Below are positions 26,409 to 37,098 of a DNA stretch of 64,000 nt, piece after piece (position 1 is the stretch's first letter; the number at the start of each line of letters is the position of its first letter). The stretch is taken from positions 627,001 to 691,000 of the forward strand of contig NC_135552.1 of NCBI RefSeq assembly GCF_964340395.1. The letters are read 5' to 3'. This stretch comes from Glandiceps talaboti. Its lineage: Eukaryota > Hemichordata > Enteropneusta > Spengelidae. Position numbers and translations under genes: made by a program. The notes under the pieces are model-generated. The model was not told where the DNA came from. It saw only the letters and a list, made by a program, of their open reading frames with translations, and made no database searches.

Positions 26409-26807
26409 ACACAACGAAATGGTTGAAGTGATCTTTTTTTTTATTTCTTTTCATCACAACAACAAAATCTGCGTGATCAAAAGTGTTGTAAACTAAACCA
26501 GAAAGAATTATCGGACTGGCTAAACTTCCCGATGAACTGGAGTAAGGTCCTACTAGTCCAAGTAAGCCTCGATAGTACTATAGTACGTGAGAAAATCGTC
26601 TCAAACTAGCGATACAACTTTCAAAATATAACTTGACATGTCTTCATTTGTTAGAGTTATACAATTCAAGACGGGTTTTCACTCGAAAACAACAATTCTG
26701 TGAATAATGACACTCTGAACGCAGCGATTTCTCGGACGATGTTACCACTGTAACATATGGCTGACAACGACTTGCTTCCGGGTTAGTCCCTCGTGCATAC
26801 GGGTGGA

Positions 26808-26969
26808 TAGTCTCGCTGCCAGACTCGAGACTATCGTCCCTAATCTGTTTATCGAGCGGCGCAGCCGCGAGAAGAGAGGGACCAGTCCCGACTGGTCCCT
26901 CTCTTCTCGCGGCTGCGCCGCTCGGTAAACAGATTAGGGACGATAGTCTCGTGTCTGGCAGCGAGACTA
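26808..26969. mobile_element. 162-bp foldback MITE with 9-bp target duplication
   Basis: The element is an almost perfect palindrome: 26808 TAGTCTCGCTGCCAGAC mirrors GTCTGGCAGCGAGACTA ending at 26969, and the arms pair almost throughout (GACTATCGTCCCTAATCTG, GCGGCGCAGCCGCGAGAAG, AGAGAGGGACCAGTC) with only a few mismatches near the outer end and at TTATCGAG/CTCGGTAA. ACGGGTGGA is duplicated exactly at 26799-26807 and 26970-26978. Paralogous sequence without the insertion is seen at 25508-25555 and 55553-55580. A 9-bp duplication is typical of Mutator-like (MULE) or Merlin-type transposition; which applies cannot be told from the ends alone. Confidence 0.92.
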
Positions 26970-26993
26970 ACGGGTGGATTGTCGCCGTACGGA

Positions 26994-27185
26994 AACTAAG
27001 AAAGATGGCGATTAATACATACATCGTCTGATATTTTGATTTACAGTGTTTCTTGTGACCGGCGCCTGTCAGCAGACTCTGCCATTTTTTCATCATTCCA
27101 TTGTATTTAAACCTTGTACTTGACATTTCGCAATATTTATAATTCTCAACAAAATACCTCAACATGCCTCACTTCGCTCATACTC
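26994..27185 (+). repeat. dispersed segment shared with 14165-14345
   Basis: AAACTAAGAAAGATGGCGAT followed by CATCGTCTGATATTTT, TTTCTTGTGACCGGCGCCTG, CATCATTCCATTG and CTCAACATGCCTCACTTCGC is colinear with 14165-14345. The GATGGCGATTAAT end is the inverse of the CGCCATCTTAG motif at 22254, 22876 and 53293, so the family has its own inverted ends. Confidence 0.75.
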
Positions 27186-28318
27186 AAAGCAGCCCCACGC
27201 GGTATGATCACTGATGACATGATGAGAGAGAACCTTTTCGGATTTACATGTAAAACGGGGAAAGATACGCAAAACATAATGCAAAGTCTCAAGCCAAATT
27301 AAAGTTGTAATTATTTTACGGTAATTATTTTTACTTGCCAAATATTTGCATTTTGGAAAGGCAAGACACGTTCATGTCGTTTAACTTCACATGTGAACTG
27401 TCGGCCATAACTTCAACCGCATGCCTGGCATGCCTTCCTTACGCAAGTTGTCTTAATTCTGGTTCACTGTCATTCCAAATTGCACGACAATATAGAATTA
27501 ATCACAAGTTACATGTTATCTGAAAACATCACACTTTTATAGTGGGTCTGAAGTGTGATTTTAGTGAGTACCAAGAACGTCCTGTGTTGATACTCAAGAT
27601 ACTTGCTGTGGAAAATCGCTCGGTCAAATGAGGTCACCTTCAGCTTCTGGTCGAATCAGGATAGAGTATGCAAATGACGATGTTGCGGATTGGCTGATTA
27701 TGTAGAAGGGGTGCAGAATTGGATTTGAAGTTTACAACCCTGTTTCGAACAAACGCTTGTCATTTGGGCGCCCAATGCGTAGAATTATGACTATAGCACA
27801 TATTACATTGCTTGTTTGACGTCAATAGTGTCTTTTGAAAAGTGGCAGTTTACTTAAAGTCTCGTCGACTGATTTCCAATATGGCGTCGGTCATAATGCT
27901 CATTAACATATTCATATTTTTTTCATATTACAAAAAAAAAATCATAAAAAATAAAAATGAGGATGTGCTGACTTGAAATTAACAAATCTGAGTAAGCTAC
28001 CCCCTGCGCATCAACACACCAGATATCAAAGCAATCTAACAAGAGGTTTTCAAGGAGTTGATGAAAAGGACATTTTATGAAAAAAAATCATAAAAAATTG
28101 AAAATGGCACAGATCAACTTGGCATGAACAAATCTGAATAGCCTCCCCCTAGGGAACATACACACCAAATATCGAAGAATTCTGACTGTCACTTTCAGAG
28201 CAGATGATGAAAATATCAAAGTTTGACGGACACCTATGATTCACTCTACTCTCTATACTCTATACAACCTATACCTAAAGCTATGCTTTCAGCTTTCGCT
28301 GACAGCGGAGCTAAAAAC

Positions 28319-28853
28319 TGCACAAAAGCTCATCAATATATAGTTCGATATACGTACCTTTTAATACAAGCAACCAGATGACTTTGAACGGTCTAGAATG
28401 AAGCTAATCAATGTCAGAAAATTGGGGAAAATTTGAGCCAATTCAAGCACTGTGTATGGAGTCCAGTGTAACAAACAGGTTTTTCAAATCACTTTCCTCG
28501 TTTTAATTAAGGGTTGTGCGATCTGCCTGATTCGGAGAGACGGCGCTGCAACCAACATATGTGTAATTGGCTACTCGAAAGCGCAAGATTTAAACAGGAT
28601 TGTCTATTACACAGGTTCAGATATAGGAAGGCAGAGATCACCCAGAACAAAACAAACAACACAGAACAATGGAAATAGAGGTAAATGAAGGCATTTAGCC
28701 ACTTTAACCAAATCAGATTTTAATCAGATTGAGTGTAAAATCATATTGATTTCGTACTTCTTTACATATCATTTCTAAACTGCACATAAAAAACATAAAA
28801 TTAGCCCAAGTTCTTTCAGAAAACTATGAGAACAAAATTTTCTGTAAACTTAC
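28319..28853. other. intron sequence, nothing recognised
   Basis: This lies next to the integrin exon at 28854. The 78-codon frame at 28452-28688 has no recognisable domain. Confidence 0.45.
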
Positions 28854-29010
28854 CCCTTCCTTTGACGTTGTTGATTCCACATTGACAAAATCTAAACTTT
28901 CTGGAGCTTGAATGGAAAACTTAGCTTCATATGCTGATTCTCCATGATTATCAACTTCGATCATAACAACCAATTCATTCCGTGTTCCTAGACTCAAGGT
29001 AGGTGGGTCT
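28854..29010 (-). CDS. integrin alpha subunit, exon 6 of those seen (calf-1)
   Basis: This exon has 157 bp: one base that completes the glycine codon GG|A begun by the previous exon, then 52 codons ending phase 0 at GAAGGG. The acceptor (minus strand) is GTTTCACAG, the donor GTAAGT at 28853-28848. The peptide begins DPPTLSLGTRNELVV and holds NHGESAYEAKFSI, the strongest integrin alpha signature in the window (family pattern 'NxGExAYEA', calf-1). It then reads ESLDFVNVE. Neighbouring exons 38232-38311 and 11844-11924 join in phase. The intron on the 5' side is 9.2 kb and holds a DIRS-like element, a LINE and a pyrimidine-rich array. Confidence 0.95.
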
Positions 29011-29294
29011 CTGTGAAACAATCAATGAAATCATACTTAATTTCTTTGGACAATGCTAGCCATACCATTACTACATGCATATTTGCCCTCTATCCGTCTT
29101 ACCACTAATCGGGGCGCATCAATTTTTAAAACAAGCCTTCAACCGAAGACATTGGTAACTTGAATGTTTTATGGCAAACTTATTGTGCAAATCTGAATAG
29201 TGTCTCCAGATACAATATTTCATAGTTTATTGACCAATTTACTATGTGACCTTGAATATGGAGGTCAAAGGCAAAGGTCAAGATATGAGAGTTA
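29011..29294. other. intron sequence upstream of exon 6
   Basis: Besides the splice acceptor no feature is seen. 29258-29290 has TGGAGGTCAAAGGCAAAGG, a motif also found, diverged, in the opposite flank near 31985. Confidence 0.4.
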
Positions 29295-29803
29295 GGTGCG
29301 GAACTGTGTCTTTCCCTAAGGTATGTAGCTAAACTCTATGTATTACCTATGGGAGCTAAACTAGCTAAACTAGCTAAACACAGCTAAACTACATGACTTT
29401 AGCGGAGACATATCGTTCTAAACTTTATAAACTATCCGCTAATTAGACAGGCCATCCCCAGTGAAAATAATTTTACAAGGGTATATCTGCTAATTATCGT
29501 GTCTAAATATCGTTCTAAAACTTTATAAACTTTATAAACTATCCGCTAATTAGACAGGCCGTCCTTGGTTAAAAACGTTTTACAAGGATATATTCGCTAA
29601 TTATCACGTCTAAATATCGTTCTAAACTTTATAAACTATCTGCTAATTAGATAGCCTGTCCTTGGTTAAAAAGGTTTGCAAGGATATATCCGCTAATTAT
29701 CGCATCTAAATATCGTTCTAAACTTTATAAACTATTCGCTAATTAGACAGGCCGTCCCTAGTCAAAATGATTTTACAAGGATATATCCGCTAATTATTGC
29801 TAA

Positions 29804-30510
29804 TCAGAAATATGTACACGATATACCAGTCCCTGGCCGAGTAAAAATTTTGTACCAAGTATATATCGGATATTTATGATAATTAGCGCATTCTAAATAT
29901 CCTTCTAAATGTATAAATTAGCCGAGGTTATATGATATAACCAGGAAATTAATATTAAATGCCATACAATCAGAATTATGTACACGACATACCAGTCTCT
30001 GGCCGAGTGAAAATTTTGTACCACGTATATATCGGATATTTACGATAATTAGCGGGTTCTAAATATCCTTGTAAATGTATAAATTAGCCGAGGTTGTATG
30101 GTATAACCAGGAAATTAATATTAAATGCCATACAATCAGAAATATGTACACGATAAACCAGTCCCTGGCCGAGTAAAAATTTGGTACTAATTATATATCG
30201 GATACTTACGATAATTAGCGGGTTCTAAATATCCTTGTAAATGTATAAATTAGCCGAGGTTGTATGGTATAACCAGGAAATTAATATTAAATGCCATACA
30301 ATCAGAAATATGTACACGATATACCAGCCCCTGGCCGAGCGAAAATTTTGTGCCACATATATATTGGATATTTACAATAATTAGTGCATTTTAAATGTCC
30401 TTCTAAGTTTATAAATGAGCGGAGGTTGTGTGGTAGAACCTGGAAATTAATATTAATTGCCATACAATCAGAAATATGTACACAATGTACCAGCCCCTTG
30501 TACATTAGAC
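29804..30510. repeat. 167-bp tandem array
   Basis: Four full units and a partial start at 29804, 29971, 30137, 30303 and 30469 (CAGAAATATGTACACGATAT ... CTGGCCGAG ... ATATATCGGATA ... GGAAATTAATATTAA). Period 166-167 bp. Confidence 0.9.
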
Positions 30511-30857
30511 CCCGTGCGCAAAACAATTCAATTTTTGTTATCATGTAAAAAATATTAACATTTTATGATTACCGTAAATGCAGGCTGTTGAACAGAAATA
30601 AGAACTTTTCAAAATTGACTGGTTGTACGTCTTTTTTGAAATGTACATATTGGACCATAGACCATCCACTAACGTGGAGGGTCTATGATTGGACAGACTA
30701 TCATTCAGTGTTCTGAACAAGGAGGTGATAATCCTTGTGTTTTTATAACAATTAAAGCTACCAACATTTCAATTGTTACACTTATTGGAAAAGTAAACGT
30801 ACAACACTGATCCGCGATTTAATTCATTGTACAGTATCGAGTACAACAATGACAATA

Positions 30858-31071
30858 TCAAACAACTGGAGCATCCGTAATATCATTGTCTCTGACTTCC
30901 AATCCCTCATCCACGGCTAGTCTTGCTGCTTGACGTACGTTCGGGCCTTCTTTCCGATACCATAAGCAAACAACGTTTGCAGTGAGGGCTTTGCCCTTGG
31001 ATGTTCCATCCTCGATAGCGATGTTCGGTCGTGTGTCGTATTGTATCGGAAGAACATCCGAGGTCTAGCAG
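30858..31071 (-). other. possible captured coding fragment inside the foldback element
   Basis: The minus strand is open for about 70 codons between a TAG near 31072 and a TGA at 30858-30860, without an ATG. It reads DVLPIQYDTRPNIAIEDG, then GKALTANVVCLWYRKEG and RQAARLAVDEGLEVRDND. The GC content and amino-acid mix are unlike the AT-rich arrays on both sides. I do not recognise the family. A second frame (30917-31099) overlaps it and looks less protein-like. It could be an exon fragment picked up by the element, or chance. Confidence 0.3.
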
Positions 31072-31849
31072 ATAGACTAATCCACGGCGTGCATCTCACT
31101 CACGACTAAAACGAACCTATAATTATCAATGTCAGTCCAGGTTAACTTCATCTCCAGTTCGATTGCAGCAAACGCTGCAACCAAACAGTCAGATAAAAGC
31201 GAACGTGGTAAGCCTCCAAGGACAGATTAATTAGCGGATAGTTTATAAAGTTTACACGATATTTAGACGCGATAATTAGTGGATATATCCTTGTAAAACT
31301 TTTGTAACCAGCCGACGGTCCATCTAATTAGCTGATAATTTAAACAGTTTATAAAGTTTAGAATGATATTTAGACACGATAATTAGCGGATAGTTTATAA
31401 AGTTTAGAACGATATTTAGATGCGCTAATTAGCAGATATACCCTTGTAAAACTTTTGTAACCAGCCGACGGTCCGTCTAATTAGCGGATAGTTTATACAG
31501 TTTATAAAGTTTAGAACGATATTTAGATGCAATATTTAGTGCAATAATTAGCGCGTAATGTATAACGTTTAGAAGATAATCAGCTCGATAATTAGTATGT
31601 AATGTATAACGTTTAGAAGATAATCAGCTCGATAATTAGTATGTAATGTATAACGTTTAGAACGATATTTGGATGCGATAAAGCTTCTAAAGTTTGGAAC
31701 GATATTTATAAAGTTTAGATTTAGATTTAGACACTTCTGATTTATCAGTCTAAACTTCTAGCTATATTTTCTAAATTTAGAAACTTCTAATTTAGCTTTC
31801 TAAACTTCTAGCTAAACTCTAAAAACTTGCTAAAACACAATTCCCCACC

Positions 31850-32224
31850 TTAATGAGATATGAAAAGAAAGCTGACCTTTGGGGCATAGACATTTAAATG
31901 AAGTCTTTGTTTATTCAACTTCTTGAGTAAATATACATTTGTAGCAAAGACAAATTTTGGTCATTTCACCTTGAAAATGTTTGTCAAGGCCAAAGGTCAA
32001 TATCTCATTAGAAAGGTCATCATTGATAATATGAGGTTAGACACTTGAATGGTGTTCATATGTATCAAACTTTTGGTGACAACAGGCAGAATGTGCTTGT
32101 TTATGACAAACATGGCCACCAGTTTGTTATTCAGGTCAAAGTCGTGGAATTGAGTGATGTACAATTATGCCTCACATAGTAAAAACCAAGACATGATTAA
32201 ATATCATCATCACTTGAAACACTT
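31850..32224. other. intron sequence, nothing recognised
   Basis: AT-rich with AAGGTCAA-type motifs at 31990 and 32130 and no supported feature. Confidence 0.4.
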
Positions 32225-32375
32225 AAAATAGTGCCAATGGCGTTGTAGCACAACTGCACAATTTAAAAAAATGTTAACAAATGCTAGGTAAAGGTGTTCA
32301 TTTGCTGAATGATTATCCGTTGTCCATCCAACCCTGTTGTTATCTTTGCAATATACACATTCATTTGGCTGTTGT
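32225..32375 (+). mobile_element. pearl-like element, (AC)n family, 5' fragment
   Basis: AATAGTGCCAATGGCGTTG then TAGCACAACTGCACA and GGTGTTCATTTGCTGAATGA, CAACCCTGTTGTTATCTTTG and CATTTGGCTGTTG match the left ends at 9405, 46092 and 61446. The copy stops at about 32375. Confidence 0.8.
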
Positions 32376-32557
32376 GTAAACTGTGTTCACAGTTCTCTTC
32401 AGCAACATAAAATCTGTATCAAACACTTTTGCAACTGTGTCTCTGTCAAGTTGAAAGTTAACACAGTCGTTCACTGACAAGGACAACAAGTAAAGCTGAA
32501 TGGGGCGCATTATGAGGCGTGCCCATAACGAAATGACGATGATGGAATTCATCAGAC

Positions 32558-33190
32558 CTAACCAGGATAGGAACAGTATTGGCTTGTATGTGGGTTTGTT
32601 CCAATATAATTAAGCCTTATATATAATTTTGTTTGTTCCAATATAATTAATTCTGGTGGTAGACAGACTTTTCCCTGTCTGGTTAGAAGACGCATCCCTA
32701 TAAAGACCATGTCCTGTGTAGGGATTAGAATGGATTTGTTGAGACTCAAAAGGAATCCGAGGGACTTCAGGATTGCTTGGGTGTCTTGAATGTAGCTGTT
32801 TCGACTTGCTTGTCGTGTAGCAGCTAGTCTTCTAGACAAAGGTTGGGTAGGCGACCATGTGTGTTCAGGAAGGCCACTGGGGTGGATACAACTCGGTAAA
32901 GACTCTCACTGCTGTTGCGAGGCCGAACAGTAGTGCTATGTATTCAAAGACTCAACCATCGGTCACAAAGCAGAGAAAGTGACGACACAAATTGTGAATT
33001 GGAATGTGAAAGTAGGTGTCTTTAGATCTATGGAAGCCATCCCCTTGCCTTTTAAATAGAGTTGAGAATGGATTGGACAGTTTCCATCTTAAATCTGGGC
33101 ACTTGGAAATACTCGATGAGAGTGGACAGATTCAGTATGGGTCACCATTCCCCCCCCCCCCCCAAACTTCTTTGGAACTAGGAAGAAGTG
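32558..33190 (-). pseudogene. DIRS-like reverse transcriptase remnant
   Basis: In several minus-strand frames the RT core of DIRS-type tyrosine-recombinase retroelements is visible in order: NLSTLIEYFQVPRFKMET followed by VQSIL, an SIDLK block then TYFHIPIH (the A motif, with a one-base frameshift between), FEYIALLFGLATA (B motif region), and in an intact 93-codon frame (32558-32839) IQDTQAILKSLGFLLSLNKS followed by MVFIGMRLL and KVCLPPE, the DIRS/Ngaro RT-RH connection. At least one frameshift and three stop codons break it. The catalytic YVDD region and the recombinase domain are not visible. Confidence 0.75.
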
Positions 33191-35320
33191 GTGAAGTGGT
33201 TGCAAAAGCTGGGAATCAATGGTTGAAACAGATGCTCAAGGCGTAGCTGTGGCATGTGTCTGAGAGGGGTAGGCATTCTTCGGCTCTCTGTCACCCGTGC
33301 CCGGAAATTGCTTCGCCATCTCGCTAAAAGAGCCCCCAAACCAAAATCTAGAGCTACTTGGTGGACAGAGCTTCTAGTTTGAGTTCAGGGGTGTACTTCT
33401 GTTCCATTTGCTCAAGGAAGGCATCACATTCTGTCAAAATTAGTGATGTCCGCTGACATAGTGACGAGTAGATGAGGTCGGTCACGCTTGTCGCTACTGA
33501 ACGAAAGAAGTGGAGTTTACTTTGAGTGTCCATAAAGAGCTACTCTTGGTCAACTCGATCACAGCGGCAATAAACCATTCCAGATGGGACAGAAAGTGTA
33601 TATTTTTTGACAACAATTCACCCAAGGGCTGCATGCAGGAGCGAGAAACCACATAGGATTTGAGGGAGGTATAGTTATCATCAACTAGCCTCATTTCCTT
33701 TTGCAAAGTGGGGTACCCTAGCAACGGTTCAGATGTGTGAACATGGTAAGACTTCAACTTGGATTTGAACCATGGGAATCGACCCAGTGGGAGGGGATCT
33801 GACACACCTGCCAGTTTTGCGATTTGTTCTTGTTGGGAAGAGACTGACTCAGCCCAAGGAAGAGAAGTGGCTGGGTAAGAGGAAAGTCGGGCTCTTCACC
33901 AAGGGAATGGAACATTCGCGATTCGAGTGGTTTGGTTGGAACTGCCCTGAAACTTCTCGTAAATCAAGGAAACCACCTCATCATAGGCAACCTTGTCACA
34001 AGCAGCCGAGGATGATGGACAGCGACTGAATGATCTGTCTGAAATTTCAGTGCTGGGCTCGTTGTTGCTGAAATCATCGTCAGAGGCATGAATCATCAAT
34101 GAATCCCTCAATGGATGTAGAAACGTGCCTCCTTCCTGGGCTAAGCGATCAAAATAATCGGAACGGTTGTCCCTAGGGGGATGAGGCCCATCAATGCATC
34201 TCGACTCTAAGACGGATGGATTCTGAGAGGGTGCTCTACCCTGTGTGGCAGACCGGACGCGGGAACGGGTCAAAAGGATGTTGTTTCACCCCCTGCGGTG
34301 GTGACCTGTTCCCCTGGGGATGAGGACTCATTATCACCTGACCCTGCGTAGAGTTGGTAACAGGTGGAGTCCACCCCTGGAATCCATGTTGAATGGTTTG
34401 CTGCCAGGCAGTGGGAGCACTGGGTACCATAAAGGGTGCTGTACCCTGTGGTATAAAGGCAGTATTCCCTGTCATCTGTGCTTGAGCCCCTGTATATTAG
34501 TTGTAATATTGAGGGGTTTGTCAGAGGAAACTGGCTAAAAGGGACAAAAGGATGTCCTAAAGGAGAGAAAACACTCTGGGTTGTACTTCCAACTGGTTGG
34601 GCATAGTATCGGCCGGAGTCTGGTACATAGACTGATGGTCGCATTTGTCGCCAGTGGAAATATATTGTGTACCACTGCAGTGGCATGACCATGACCAAAG
34701 GGAATGTCCCTAATCTCTGTATGAAGGATAAGTCCCGTTCCTCCTTGTGTGATCGCATTGATTGGATGAACTTGCCCATCATTCGACTGAGAACATTGAG
34801 GGAGGGTGGCTATCAGGTGATAGATCGGACTCTGTGGTCCTTAAATCCCTCTTTGGGTTTGACGGGAGTGGTGCGGCGACAACCACAAGCACTCCAGGTT
34901 CCCGAGAGATATTACTATCACCTTGAAAAAGGTGGTTTTCTTGAACAGCGGAAGCAGACCTCCCTTCACTGGTATTACTTACTGATGTCGAAGCAGTCTA
35001 TTATCCGGTTGAAATGTGTTGTGGTGTGACATCTCTAGTCTCGCTAAGCACAGAAAACAAATTTCACTGATGCTCAGTCTACTGACTGTAGTGCTCACAC
35101 GTATGGTCGGGTTGGCAAGATCTGCAGTCCGAACAAAGATCATGGTCATCTCCCATAACGTCGGGATGTCCACAAGTCCCTGAGCTGTGCTGTAACGACA
35201 TCGTGGAGTGGAAAAAAAGAAAACAAAACAAGATGGCAGCCTGAAGTATACCAAAGGCCGCCAAACTACACACTGGAAATGAAAACGCCAACAGGCAAAA
35301 GACACAGAACACGAGAGGAA
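33191..35320 (-). pseudogene. DIRS-like gag remnant
   Basis: The minus strand upstream of the RT holds three displaced open frames. The 5'-most (35312-35079) ends with a cysteine/histidine cluster (TCGHPDVMGDDHDLCSDCR then CEH) like the N-terminal zinc-binding segment of DIRS/Ngaro gag. Next comes a Pro/Gln-rich stretch (34475-34236, TAWQQTIQHGFQGWTPP). The last parts (34273-33896 and 33805-33494) carry YDEVVSLIYEKFQ, LQKEMRLVDDNYTSLKSYV and an LEW...AVIELTKSS helix region, the usual gag layout. Frames shift at about 34260 and 33880. Together with the RT this is one decayed minus-strand element of about 2.8 kb. Confidence 0.6.
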
Positions 35321-35631
35321 AAGGAACAACTTAGCTGGGATCCTTGGATATTCAGCAAAGTGTCCACCACTAATATGGAGGGAAACTCATGTAAATTCGG
35401 CACACAAGGATAAATCTATGCAGAGTCCAAGGCTACACACGAAAAATTCATTCATTGCCAAGGTGTACTGAGATTGAATAGTGGCAGTCATGTTACCAAC
35501 CTAAGGGTGTTGCTCAAGGGACACAGGGAGATGTAGACTGATTTTCTTGGCAAATACAAGGGGAAGCAGGGGGATGCCCAAATGTAAGCTAAAAGATGGG
35601 TATTTGTCTGTATAGAAATGCATTTCATCTA
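35321..35631. other. intron sequence, nothing recognised
   Basis: No coding pattern or element end was seen between the DIRS-like remnant and the pyrimidine-rich array. Confidence 0.4.
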
Positions 35632-37053
35632 CAATTCGTCTACTTTTCATCTACATTTCATCTACACTATCTACATTTCAACTACGCTCATCTACATTTA
35701 ATCTATTCATCTACACTTCGAATACATTTCATCTGTGCTCATCTACACTTCGTATACATTTCATATACATTTCATCTACACTTCGCATACATTTCATCTA
35801 CACTTTATATACATTTCATCTACACTTCATCTACACTTCGTATACATTTCATCTACATTTCATCTACACTCATCTACACTTCGTATACATTTCATCTGTG
35901 CTCATCTACACTTCGTATACATTTCATCTACACTTTGTATACATTTCATCTACACTCATCTACACTTCGTATACATTTCATCTACACTCATCTACACTTC
36001 GCATACACTTCATCTACACTTTGTATACATTTCATCTACACTCATCTACACTTCCTATACACTTCATCTACACTTCGTATACATTTCATCTACACTCATC
36101 TACACTTCATATACATGTACACTTCATCTACACTTTGTATACATTTCATCTACACTTCGTATACACTTCGTCTACACTCATCTACACATTGTACACATTT
36201 CATCTACACTCATTTGTACACATTTCATCTACACTTTGTACACATTTCATCTACTTTTTATCTACATTTCATCTACTTTTTATCTACATTTCATCTACTT
36301 TTTATCTACATTTCATCTACGCTCATCTACATTTAATCTACTCATCTACACTTCGTATACATTTCATCTGTGCTCATCTACACTTTATCTACACTCATCT
36401 ACACTTCGTATACATTTCATCTTCACTTCGTATACATTTCATCTACACTTCATCTACACTTCGTATACACTTCGTATACATTTCATCTACACTTCATCTA
36501 CACTTCGTATACATTTCATGTACACTTCGTATACACTTCATCTACACTTCGTATACACTTCATCTACACTTCATCTACACTTCGTATACATTTCATCTAC
36601 ACTCATCTACACTTCGTATACACTTCATCTACACTTCGTATACATTTCATCTACATTCATCTACACTTTGTATACACTTCGTATACACTTCATCTACACT
36701 TCATCTACACTTCGTATACATTTCATCTACACTCATCTACACTTCGTATACACTTCATCTACACTTCGTATACATTTCATCTACACTCATCTACACTTTG
36801 TATACACTTCATCTACACTTCATATACATTTCATCTACACTTCATCCACACTTCATCCACACTTCGTATACATTTCATCTACACTCATTTACACTTCATA
36901 TACATTTCATCTACACTTCATATACACTTCATCTACACTCATCTACACTTTGTACACATTTCATCTACACTTTGTACACATTTCATCTACACTCATCTAC
37001 ACTTTGTATACACTTCATCTACATTTCATCTACACTTTGTATACATTTCAGGT
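35632..37053. repeat. variable-length pyrimidine-rich array (10-, 11- and 12-bp units)
   Basis: About 1.4 kb made from three interchangeable words: ATTTCATCTACA (12), CTTCGTATACA (11) and CTCATCTACA (10), in irregular order but with long repeated runs. The plus strand is strongly C/T/A with few G. All plus-strand frames stay open for hundreds of codons (Tyr/Thr/His/Ser/Ile-rich). This follows from the word set, which makes no stop in any frame, and is not evidence of a gene. It lies in the integrin intron between exons 38232-38311 and 28854-29010. Confidence 0.93.
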
Positions 37054-37064
37054 ACGAGAGCTAT

Positions 37065-37065
37065 T

Positions 37066-37098
<33 letters not shown>

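Larger units (their letters stand above)
26409..28318 (+). mobile_element. tandem second right half of the AGCTCCGCTG element
   Basis: Directly after the right end at 26408, ACACAACGAAATGGTTGAAG starts again, matching 25137 onward, and the copy runs to another right end (AGCGGAGCTAAAAA) at 28318. It differs from 25137-26408 by the palindromic MITE at 26808-26969 and by an extra segment at about 26994-27660 that is shared in part with 14166-14345. This looks like an unequal-exchange product. Confidence 0.75.
29295..31849. mobile_element. foldback element with inverted tandem-array arms
   Basis: The ends GGTGCGGAACTGTGT (29295) and ACACAATTCCCCACC (31835-31849) are imperfect inverses, both flanked by TTA. 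Inside the left end are GCTAAACTAGCTAAAC-like repeats and an array of about four roughly 100-bp units (29410-29800: ATATCGTTCTAAACTTTATA, CCGCTAATTAGACAGGCC, TTTTACAAGGATATAT). The right arm (31225-31720) is the same array in inverted orientation (GATATTTAGACGCGATAATT, TAGCGGATAGTTTATAAAG). Between them lie a different 167-bp array and a codon-like fragment. No transposase was found. The boundary and the 3-bp duplication are tentative. Confidence 0.65.
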
